Positions 52,888 to 61,451 of a stretch of 64,000 nt of DNA are shown in pieces. Positions within the stretch are counted from its first letter, which is position 1. Every line of letters begins with the position of its first letter. The notes below the pieces were generated by a model. The model worked only from the letters and a program-made list of their open reading frames with translations. It ran no database searches and had not been told where the DNA came from. Source of the DNA: Leishmania infantum JPCM5 (taxonomy: Eukaryota; Euglenozoa; Kinetoplastea; Trypanosomatida; Trypanosomatidae); contig NC_009412.2 in the NCBI RefSeq assembly GCF_000002875.2, positions 819,001 to 883,000 on the forward strand. The letters are read 5' to 3'. The position numbers were made by a program, and so were the translations under genes.

Positions 52888-54408
52888 ATGAGCGCTGCAC
52901 CGTCCGACGTAGCTGAACAGCATGTCGACCCCGCACCTGCCGATAGTGTTGCCCCGCTAGCGAACGCCTCTCAGCAGGAGGAATCTGCGACGAACAACTT
53001 TCACTCCAGCAGTGCTGGTAACGGCAAAGTGCTGCCAGGGATCCCGAACGCCAAGAAGCGTCTCTTGCGGAAGAGCAGGAGCGTGGCGACTGTAGAGGCG
53101 GCCAAAAAGTGCAAGGAGGAGGACAAAAAGCTTGCGGACGAAATCGCGAAGGCTCGCGAGGCAGAGGCTCGAGCAGCAAAGGAGAAGGCGAAGCGGATTC
53201 GTGAGGCCGAGGCCGAGAGCCGCAAGAAGCGAGATCATAAGGATGTGCGTATTCAGAAGGACGTAGAGGAGGAGCGGAAGCAGAGGGAGGAGCTGCAGCG
53301 CCAGCGCGAGGAGGAGGAGAAGCAGCGCATCGAGATGGTGCGCAAGCAGCGTGAGGAGGCCCAAAAGAAGCGGGAGGAGATCCAGAAGCAGCGCGAGGAT
53401 GAGATCAAGCGCCGCAAGGCTGAGATCGAAGCAGAGAGGCAGAAGCTGAAGGAGCTGCAGGAGGAGCACGAGAGGGAGCAGGAGGAGGTCCGCCAGCGTC
53501 GCGTCGCGGAGGAGAAGGAGGCACAGAAGAGGGCCGAGAAGAAGGCCGAGGAGGTCGAGGGCGAGTTCGCTGCGGCGCGCCGGCAGAGGAAGGGGGAGTT
53601 GGAGGAGCTGCAGCGCCAGCGCGAGGAGGAGGAGAAGCAGCGCATCGAGATGGTGCGCAAGCAGCGTGAGGAGGCCCAAAAGAAGCGGGAGGAGATCCAG
53701 AAGCAGCGCGAGGATGAGATCAAGCGCCGCAAGGCTGAGATCGAAGCAGAGAGGCAGAAGCTGAAGGAGCTGCAGGAGGAGCACGAGAGGGAGCAGGAGG
53801 AGGTCCGCCAGCGTCGCGTCGCGGAGGAGAAGGAGGCACAGAAGAGGGCCGAGAAGAAGGCCGAGGAGGTCGAGGGCGAGTTCGCTGCGACGCGCCGGCA
53901 GAGGAAGGGGGAGTTGGAGGAGCTGCAGCGCCAGCGCGAGAAGGAGGAGAAGCAGCGCATCGAGATGGTGCGCAAGCAGCGTGAGGAGGCCCAGAGGAAG
54001 AAGGAGAAACTGAAGGAGAGGGACAGCAAGGAAGCGGAGGAGATCAAGCGCCAGCGGAAGGAAGAGCAGGCGGAGCTGCAGAAGTGGCGGGAAAAGGAGC
54101 AGGAGGCGCAGCGCAAGAAGATCGAGGAGCTTCGCACGAAAGGCAAGAAGGACTCGAAAAAGGAGCAGATTCTAAAGGAAAAAAGGAGGACTGCTGCTGC
54201 GGAGCGAGAGCGCCTGGAGGAGCAGCGCAGGAAGCAGAAGGAAGAGGAGGAGAAGGAGCTAGAGGCGAAGCGCAAAAGGGTGATGGAGCAGCTAGAGAAG
54301 AACTACGACATCGTTGACGAGGAGGAGTACGAGCGAGAGCGGGAGAAGGCAAGACAGATGAGGGAAGAGCAGGAAAAGGCAACTGCCGTGGCCCTCGGAC
54401 TTGCGTAG
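52888..54408 (+). CDS. Highly charged coiled-coil repeat protein
   Basis: From ATG 52888 (MSAAPSDVAEQHVDPAPADS) the protein has 506 residues. After a roughly 60-residue low-charge lead it is almost entirely Glu/Lys/Arg/Gln helix. It contains two nearly identical 105-residue units starting ELQRQREEEEKQRIEMVRKQ (DNA 53290-53604 and 53605-53919) and the beginning of a third. The pattern resembles trichohyalin or caldesmon-like coiled coils, and in trypanosomatids such proteins are often cytoskeletal or flagellar. No specific family can be named. The last residues (EKATAVALGLA) break the charged pattern. Copy number of the unit may vary between strains. Confidence 0.85.
   Translation: MSAAPSDVAEQHVDPAPADSVAPLANASQQEESATNNFHSSSAGNGKVLPGIPNAKKRLLRKSRSVATVEAAKKCKEEDKKLADEIAKAREAEARAAKEKAKRIREAEAESRKKRDHKDVRIQKDVEEERKQREELQRQREEEEKQRIEMVRKQREEAQKKREEIQKQREDEIKRRKAEIEAERQKLKELQEEHEREQEEVRQRRVAEEKEAQKRAEKKAEEVEGEFAAARRQRKGELEELQRQREEEEKQRIEMVRKQREEAQKKREEIQKQREDEIKRRKAEIEAERQKLKELQEEHEREQEEVRQRRVAEEKEAQKRAEKKAEEVEGEFAATRRQRKGELEELQRQREKEEKQRIEMVRKQREEAQRKKEKLKERDSKEAEEIKRQRKEEQAELQKWREKEQEAQRKKIEELRTKGKKDSKKEQILKEKRRTAAAERERLEEQRRKQKEEEEKELEAKRKRVMEQLEKNYDIVDEEEYEREREKARQMREEQEKATAVALGLA
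53290..53919 (+). repeat. Two in-frame 315-bp tandem units (a third begins at 53920)
   Basis: The units 53290-53604 and 53605-53919 appear identical except for one visible codon change near their ends (GCG to ACG, Ala to Thr). The third copy diverges after about 80 bases (AAG for GAG, then AGGAAGAAGGAG). Identity at synonymous sites indicates recent duplication or conversion. Confidence 0.9.
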
Positions 54409-57218
54409 ACGACATTGAACGAACCAAACTCCGTCATACGCGCGTGCGCGGCAGGAGGGAAGGGGTGATCTGCTCCTCCCCGTGCGTGCTGGGGACTTTT
54501 CCCAGGGCTGCTCAGCACTTTCTCTCTCTGCGTTATCCGTTGCACACACACACACATATATATATATATACACAGACATATAAGCACACACAATTACACA
54601 TTCCGTTCTGCTTTTTTTTTTTCGTCCTTTTTCTTCCTTTGCCCACTTCGCCACTACTGCCTTTGCATCTCTGTGCGCGCGTGTTTGTGCTTGATGTCAG
54701 CATTGCACCCTCCTCCCCCTCCTTCTCTGGCCATTGCACGAAGCCATGTAGACTCTGTAGATGTGCCTAATGGTGGCGATGATATTGTGTGACCTTGTCC
54801 TTCCTTTTCCTTTTTTTTTCTCCTTGCTTCCTCCGCTATGCTCGCCTTGTTTTTCCCTTTTAGCGTGATGAGGCGTGTGTGTGTGTGTGAGCGTGCCTCT
54901 CTTGGCACCGGGGCATTGCTCTTTTTTCGTCATTAACGGCATCGCCTAGCGTTGGCTGCCTTGCACGCCATCTTCCCTTTTCCCTCTTCCCCAACCTGCT
55001 CTCTTTCCCTTCTTCTGTATTGCCGTGAATACGCTTTCGGCTTCATGGATGACCTCTTTTTCATGACTTGTACGCTAGCTGATGGGTGACTGTGTCCTCT
55101 TCCGCGCATGCCGGCGGACTCTCGATCTGTGGTGACGGTACCCTCTAGCGTGTGCTGTAGGTCGTATTTGTGGCCGGTTGCTGCTTTTTCATGGGTGAGG
55201 GAGGGGTCTTTTCACGGTGCGGCGCTGTGTGTTCTCATTGTAGCTGAGTGATGTCTGTGATGTGATGCTGCGTCTCTCTCTATCTCTGTACTTGTGTGTG
55301 TGTGTGTGGACGGCTAGGCGGATCCCGATAGAAAGTGTGTGCTGTCGCTCTCGTTGTGCGTGTCTCTGTACATGTATTCCTTGGGCCTCTTTCTTTCACC
55401 CATTCCCCCTCTGTGTTTGGTGTTCCACACCTGGTCTCTCTCCCTTCTCTCGTCTTTAGTCGTCCTGTGCGTTGCCTCAGGACATTGCCTTTATTTTCCG
55501 TTTTTTTTTGCTGTAGCAAGCTCTTGTCTTTCCCTCTCTCGCTCGCCCTCCTCCTCTGTCTTTCCTACGCTGGCTGTATCTTTCTCTTCTCTGTGACCTT
55601 GTCTGTCTCTCCCACCACACATACACATTCCCGAATACGCGTGAGTGCGCTATCGAGATGCACTCTCTTTGTTTTTTTTTTTTTGCTTCGTGGCTTCTCT
55701 TTCTCTCTCCCTGCTCTTCCCTTCTCCACCCTCTCTTGCTTTCATGCAGGCCATATGTGTGCGTCGAAGCTACGAGGGAGAAAAGGGAGCCATGGATTCT
55801 GCAGGAGTTCCATTGGGGGTGGGGGTTGGGGGGCGGGGAGGGCTTTGCATGTGGCCTGTGCGCGTGTACGTACATATGTATGTATGCGTATCTCTTCCTC
55901 TCTTCCAGATATCATCAAGCGAATCGAGCGTGCGCCGTATCTTCTTCTCGTCTCTCTTCTTTGTATCCATGCACGTCTTCGAGCTCCGTCTTCGTGTGTT
56001 CAGTGTGATCTTGGTCTCTTTCTTTGTTTTTGTGTCTCTCCATGCTCGAGGATACTCGTGTGTGTGGGGGTGCGCCTGCCTCCCCCCAGCCACACGCCCT
56101 TTTTCTCTGAGAGAGGGGGAGAGAGATTTGCTCGCCCCCTCACCCAATTGCCTTGTGCTTATATATATATCTTCACCTGTTCGGTTTCGGTTCTCTTCTC
56201 AGGCCAGCCACCGTCTCTACCCTGCCCCTGTTTAACAATCCGTCATCGTCGTCGCTTCCTCCAGAAAACGGAGAACCAACCCCTTTCCCTTTTTGATCCA
56301 ATGAACCAAGCACATGGAGCGAGAGGGCACCAAAAAGAAAACAACGTAGACTAACCATACAGCACAGACCCCAGAGTCAGAGGCGAGGAGGGAAACCTGG
56401 CAGATGCTACGGCTTTGTGTCCGCACACGCACAGAGACACAGGCGCAAGTGCTTCTTCTCGCCGTCTGCGTCTCTTCCTCTCTCCCTCTCCCTTCTTGGA
56501 GGACTGAAAAGGGAGAGGGGGAGGGGGTAGGTGGATTGCATGCTTAAGCCGCACCGGTTCAAAACTCTGTAATCTGTCTCCTCTGTGGACTCTCTAGCGC
56601 TGCTATGCGTTGGCGCATGTGTGAAAGGGTAGAGACGGGACGAGGAGGAGTTGGAGAGATGGCCAAGGCTGCTAGGGCGATGCACATCATGTATGTTTCC
56701 CTCCATCTCTCCCCCCTCCGCTTACCCCACTGGTCATGCCCCTCTGGTTGTCCTTACCGCTTCTTTTCGTTTTCCTCACGCTGACTGCTCCTTTCTGGCG
56801 TGCTCTTTGCACTTCAGAGAACACGTGCTCGTAGAGGAGAGCACGAGCGGGCAAGAGAGGCTCAGCCTCCTTTACACAAACACAACCACAACCCCCCCAC
56901 CATCTTGTCGTTTTTCGGTTACCGTCTTCTCACCCACAACTACGTTAATCGCCACCACAGCACCTCACCGCTGGCGAAGAGTGCTCTGTTTCGTTTTGTT
57001 TGTCTTTTTCGCCGGGTCGTCACACCTCTCCTCGAATCCACTGGATTCAGGAAGGTGGCAGCGGAGGTGTTACGTCCTTCGTGCGACGCTGTCGGGAGAG
57101 CGCATTCGCAAAACGCGCGAAGCAGCGAAGAACGTACGCGCCTCTTCCCGTCGAGGACTTCGCAAGCGTGCTGGTGTAGAGAAGCTTCGGTTGCCCATGG
57201 AATTCAAAAGACATCATC
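54409..57218. other. Very long pyrimidine-rich spacer
   Basis: About 2.8 kb between the coiled-coil gene and the GGACT-ApgM gene. It contains CA/TA tracts near 54543-54571, TG tracts near 54877-54889 and 55294-55308, and T-runs. The longest frame (55335-56354) translates to Leu/Ser/Phe/Cys-rich sequence expected from CT-rich DNA. No gene is supported. Confidence 0.65.
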
Positions 57219-59720
57219 ATGAGCACGGTATGGTACCTCATATTTGTATGCGGGACGCTGCAGCGTGGCGAGAACAACTACCCGTACTGGCTGGCCGATG
57301 AGGCTGAGGCCGTCTTCGTGGCCCGTGCTCGCACCGTTAGTCGTTACCCCTTCTTCGTGAACCTTCTCCCTGACCACCCCTGGTGCTTGCCATGTGTGCT
57401 GGACTTCCCTGACTGTAACGTGCCGGGATGTGCACAGGTCGAGGGTGAAGTCTTTTCCGTCTCGGCGAAGATGAAGGCGTGGCTTGATGTACTGGAGGAC
57501 ATCTCCGGCGGGACGCATGTGTCTGTGCCCACGGTGGTGGAGGTGTGCGAGGCTCCAAGCGCGTCATTTCGGGCCCGCGGCGGAACCACCGCGGCGTCCC
57601 TCAAGTGGCCGGCGGCAGTGGACGGAGAGGCGGTGACCGTGGTGGCTGCCTTGTACTTCCGCGCGAAGGGGTACCCGGACGACTGGTCATCACCGACCCC
57701 CCGCAGCAGCTCCCGTCTCATTTCCAAGTTCTCAGCTGCCAGCATGTTGCGCCTCTATGGCGACCGCTTCAACGGGGGCGTGCCGGCGCATCTCATGGCG
57801 GACGGGAACTATGCCAAGGCAAGGGCCATGCAGACGGAGCTGAATGCGCTCCCTGAGGCGCACTGGCCGCCCTCTACCATTGCCTACCACGCTGCCGCCG
57901 CCAAGGCCCGTGTGGCTCAGCCAGATGAGGAGCACACGGGTGCCACGCCGCCGCCCATTCCGTGCTACGGTGCCCCACTCTTTCCCAAACCGATGATTCT
58001 CTTCATCATCGACGGTATCGGCGACAATACGTACTGCGAGCTGGGCGGGCGCACACCGCTGGAGGTGGTGGCGGGCGTGCCGGCTGTGTCGCAGTGTGCG
58101 CCTTCTCCTGCCACCGAGCCTCCTACAGCACAATCGTTGAGTGTGATGGAGGGGGTGCTCGCAGACAGTGCCAATGCTGCGTTGCGCGAGACGCTCAACG
58201 AGTATGTTACCCCTGGCATTAATGTTGTGAGCCGGCACGGCGTTAGCGGCCTCATGGATCCCTACATGGCTGGCAAGAGTTGCGGCAGTGACACAGCCCA
58301 CCTCAGCATATTCGGGTACCCCCCTACCATGTACTACCGTGGCCGTGGCGCCTACGAGGCACTGGGGGCTGGGCTGGAGCTGGAGGAGGAAGACGTCGCT
58401 TTCAAGTGCAACTTCTCTACTTTCGCAGACCGAACGGAGGAGTTGTGTGGCGACGAAGACCCCGCGATGGAGGCGACGGCCTTGTCGTCGACATCTTCGG
58501 CAGGCCAGTATGTCACCCACCGCCGGTGTGACCGCGACTTCACGGTCGAGGGCCCGGTGCTCTGCAACGACCTCAACGGCACGACGGTGGCTGCTGATCT
58601 GCATGGCATCCCGTTCGACTACCCCCACGTAATCAAGATGCAGTACGCTACGGAGCACCGCTGTGGGGTAGCGCTAAGCGGGGCACGGCGAGTCATGCGC
58701 GCGGACGGGTCGACGGAGTTGCTCGGCATGTTGTCGGACAAGATCACCGGTACAGATCCACTCATGGACGGGCGACTGCTTCTGCACTGCAAGCCGACGG
58801 TGGGAAAGGGTCATCCCGAGTACCCCGCCGCCGTCTACACGTGCCGGCTTGTGGAGGCTGCCTCAGCTGCCTTGACGCGCAGACTCAAGGCGCACCCGGT
58901 GAACGAAGCTAGGCGCCAACACAACCGCGCCGTCGCTGCGAGACTCGCGAATGGATCAGGTGGGGGCGGATCAGAGACCATGGCGCGTAAGAACTTGGCC
59001 AATCTCCTCCTGTTCCGCGGCGCTGCCAAGAAGGGGTGGGTGCCGACGTTCGCGGTGCGCCACGGCCTTCACGGGCTGATCCTAGCGCCGACCTGCATTA
59101 TCAAAGGCCTGGGCATCTGCTGCGGGCTGCGCGGTGAGGTGTGCCGCGCATGCGACCCTACCGGGCAACAGTCTCTCCGTGGCGCCACAGGTGATTATCA
59201 CTCGAATCTCATGGTCAAGGTGAGGGCCGTGCTGCACGCGCTTCGAATCCAGTGCCCGCCATCCCACGAGGCCGCGGTGACTGCTGCCGTGCAGTCGAAG
59301 GCTACGACAGCGCTACAGGCGGGACGCATAATCGATCCGCACTACAACTTTGTGGTGGTGCACGTCAAGGGCGTCGACAACGCCGGGCACGACAAGAGCC
59401 TGCAGCTCAAGCTGGAGATGCTTCGGCGGTCTGGGCTGGCAATGGAGGCGCTGTGGAGGGAGCTGCCTGCGGGGGCTACCATGGCCGTCATCGCGGATCA
59501 TTCCACTCCGCTGGGAATCGGTGACCACTGCTGCGAGCCGGTGCCGGTTTCGGTGGCAGTGAAGCGGACGACCTCTGAGGGTGCGCTGTCCGCGTGCCCG
59601 ACCGACGGTGTCGAGTACTACAGCGAGGTGAAGGCCGCGTCCGGCGGTTTGGGGCGTTTCCGCGGCGAAGAGCTGATCCCTCTCATGAAGCGAGTGCACC
59701 ATCACTATCACTACGTCTGA
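57219..59720 (+). CDS. GGACT-like domain fused to archaeal-type phosphoglycerate mutase
   Basis: This 833-residue protein joins two enzymes. Residues about 5-160 match gamma-glutamylamine cyclotransferase/AIG2: FVCGTLQRGENN, SRYPFFVN, VEGEVFSVSAKMKAWLDVLE with the expected catalytic Glu (about 93), and ALYFRAKGYPDDW. Residues about 255-825 match ApgM, the archaeal-type cofactor-independent phosphoglycerate mutase of the alkaline phosphatase superfamily: MILFIIDGIGDNTYCELGGR (metal Asp about 265), GKSCGSDTAHLSIFGY, YYRGRGAYEALGAGLELEEE, VAFKCNFST, then GVDNAGHDKSLQLK and ADHSTPLGIGDHCCEPVPV (metal site). The C-terminal part is longer than stand-alone ApgM (about 400) because of insertions. ApgM interconverts 3- and 2-phosphoglycerate. 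Trypanosomatids already have a plant-type enzyme for this, so the role here is open. The ATG at 57219 is the first in frame. Confidence 0.88.
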   Translation: MSTVWYLIFVCGTLQRGENNYPYWLADEAEAVFVARARTVSRYPFFVNLLPDHPWCLPCVLDFPDCNVPGCAQVEGEVFSVSAKMKAWLDVLEDISGGTHVSVPTVVEVCEAPSASFRARGGTTAASLKWPAAVDGEAVTVVAALYFRAKGYPDDWSSPTPRSSSRLISKFSAASMLRLYGDRFNGGVPAHLMADGNYAKARAMQTELNALPEAHWPPSTIAYHAAAAKARVAQPDEEHTGATPPPIPCYGAPLFPKPMILFIIDGIGDNTYCELGGRTPLEVVAGVPAVSQCAPSPATEPPTAQSLSVMEGVLADSANAALRETLNEYVTPGINVVSRHGVSGLMDPYMAGKSCGSDTAHLSIFGYPPTMYYRGRGAYEALGAGLELEEEDVAFKCNFSTFADRTEELCGDEDPAMEATALSSTSSAGQYVTHRRCDRDFTVEGPVLCNDLNGTTVAADLHGIPFDYPHVIKMQYATEHRCGVALSGARRVMRADGSTELLGMLSDKITGTDPLMDGRLLLHCKPTVGKGHPEYPAAVYTCRLVEAASAALTRRLKAHPVNEARRQHNRAVAARLANGSGGGGSETMARKNLANLLLFRGAAKKGWVPTFAVRHGLHGLILAPTCIIKGLGICCGLRGEVCRACDPTGQQSLRGATGDYHSNLMVKVRAVLHALRIQCPPSHEAAVTAAVQSKATTALQAGRIIDPHYNFVVVHVKGVDNAGHDKSLQLKLEMLRRSGLAMEALWRELPAGATMAVIADHSTPLGIGDHCCEPVPVSVAVKRTTSEGALSACPTDGVEYYSEVKAASGGLGRFRGEELIPLMKRVHHHYHYV

Positions 59721-61451
59721 CGCACCACGGAGCGACATAGAGAGGAGTGAATGTGTGGAACGCCGCGCATGGCTGATCGGCAGCGGCGAACAGGGTAATT
59801 TCGTCTCTCTTCGAGCGTCTCTCTCTTTCTGTGTGTGTGTGTGTGTGTATGAGCGGCGTCTGTTTTTCGCTCTTTCGTTATCTGCTGCTTGGTGAGCGCT
59901 GTTGCGGTGCCTGCGAGGTGTGTGGGTGTGGCCAAGGGTGGCTGCTGCTGTGGTGCTGCATCATCTCTACTACGCTCATCACTCGTGAGTGTGTGTGTGT
60001 GTGAATCAGTGCATGCACAATCGACTAGACAAGCACGTGAAGCATACACACACACACACACAAAGACACGCTCACTCACGCTAATGACAGCCGGTTGCAC
60101 TGGACAAAACTGCGGGGCCGCACGCCATGTCTCGTTACCCTCTCCTTTTCCTCATCCCTCCGCCCTCTGCACTGTCTTTGTGGTGGCTGGAGGTGCGGTG
60201 CAGTGCGAGTGTGGACTGCGATCTGATCGAGGATGAGGTTGTGGGGGATGGAGACGAATTAGGTCTTCCTTCTCGCTTGTGCGTCTCTTCTTTTTTGCTC
60301 TTCGCTTTCTAACCCCCCAACCGCTTCTGCTCCCCTCATCTCTCTTCTGCTCTGTTCGGTGCCACAAACACGAACACAACACACACTCATAAACGCCTTG
60401 TCGCTGTCGTCGACTTGCCCGTGCCTCTTCTATTCATGCGCACATTCGCACTTTTCCCTTTGGCGCCTCAATGTGCGCGCATCATCGACGATGAACGTCA
60501 ACAGTCTTCGTTTCGCAAGCAGCCGTCGCCCAAGGCGAAGCTTGCCATTACCATTTCGTGGGCCCACAACCCCCTCCGCCCCCCAGCCATCTCTGTACTC
60601 TCTTGTGCTACCTTCACTCATTCTTTCTATTATTGCTTCGCCCTCTCTGCTGCTGCTGACGTCACGCTAAACGACGACACCAATCATAGGCACACGCGGA
60701 TACACGCCAAGCGTACTCACCATCGTGCTGTAGCCTTCCATAAACAGGAGTCGTGTGTCTTTCTGTGTGCTTCGGGGATCATTGCGCGGTGTTGCTGCGC
60801 ATTCTCCTCCCTCCTCCTCCTCCTCCTGCCACACTCGCTCATTCCCTCGCACACCTTTTTCCCCTGTCGCTCTGCTTGCCACGCGACTCCATTTTTTTGT
60901 ATTTTTAAGATATACGCATATCTTCGAACTTCTCTGTGGCCGTGCTGACATCGCTTCTCTTGCGTGCTCCGTCCCCATCCTCCCTCTTTCCTCTTTCCGG
61001 TCTACACCTATTGGGCAATCACAGTCATCTTCGGCTTCGCTAGCTGTTTGCGGTGCACCGGAGAGTCTGACTTTCTTCACGCGGACTTGCCCCCGCCTGC
61101 GGCAACGTCGTCGACGCATTCGCCCTTCCCTCCGGTCTTGTTTCTTCAAAGGTGGCGTCGCGTACCAGCACTCCTCTTCGTCCGCACGACGCCCGCACTG
61201 CCAGTGCGGACACCCACCTGCCTCATCACATCGCCAATGTAAACACGTTAGCCGGTCAGCCATACAGAAAGGCTGCGCCGTCGCTTGCACCGGTGCAACT
61301 TGCTCCGCCGTTGTCGGCTCCTACCCTGCATGATGGCGCATTGGCAGGACAGGTCCTGAGTGCAGCCGAGGGCAGGAAAGCACTTGACGGCATCGTCCGC
61401 AGCGGCTCTCATGCCCAACCTCCACAACCCGCTTCGCCTTCCTCCGCTTGC
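59721..61451. other. Intercistronic spacer and leader of the cyclin-box gene
   Basis: No gene is seen. TG and CA tracts lie near 59830-59848, 59990-60003 and 60047-60062. The cyclin-box frame is open back to 61071 but without an ATG before 61452. Two short upstream ATGs in another frame (61237 and 61330) would end quickly. Confidence 0.6.

Noticed and set aside
53253..54275. A 340-codon minus-strand frame of Ser/Phe/Cys
   Set aside because: Antisense shadow of the charged coiled-coil gene.
55335..56354. A 339-codon plus-strand open frame
   Set aside because: Composition is Leu/Ser/Phe/Cys from CT-rich DNA, no domain, no start context; fits leader/3'UTR sequence.
57732..58658. A 308-codon minus-strand frame inside the ApgM fusion gene
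   Set aside because: Antisense shadow of high-GC coding sequence.
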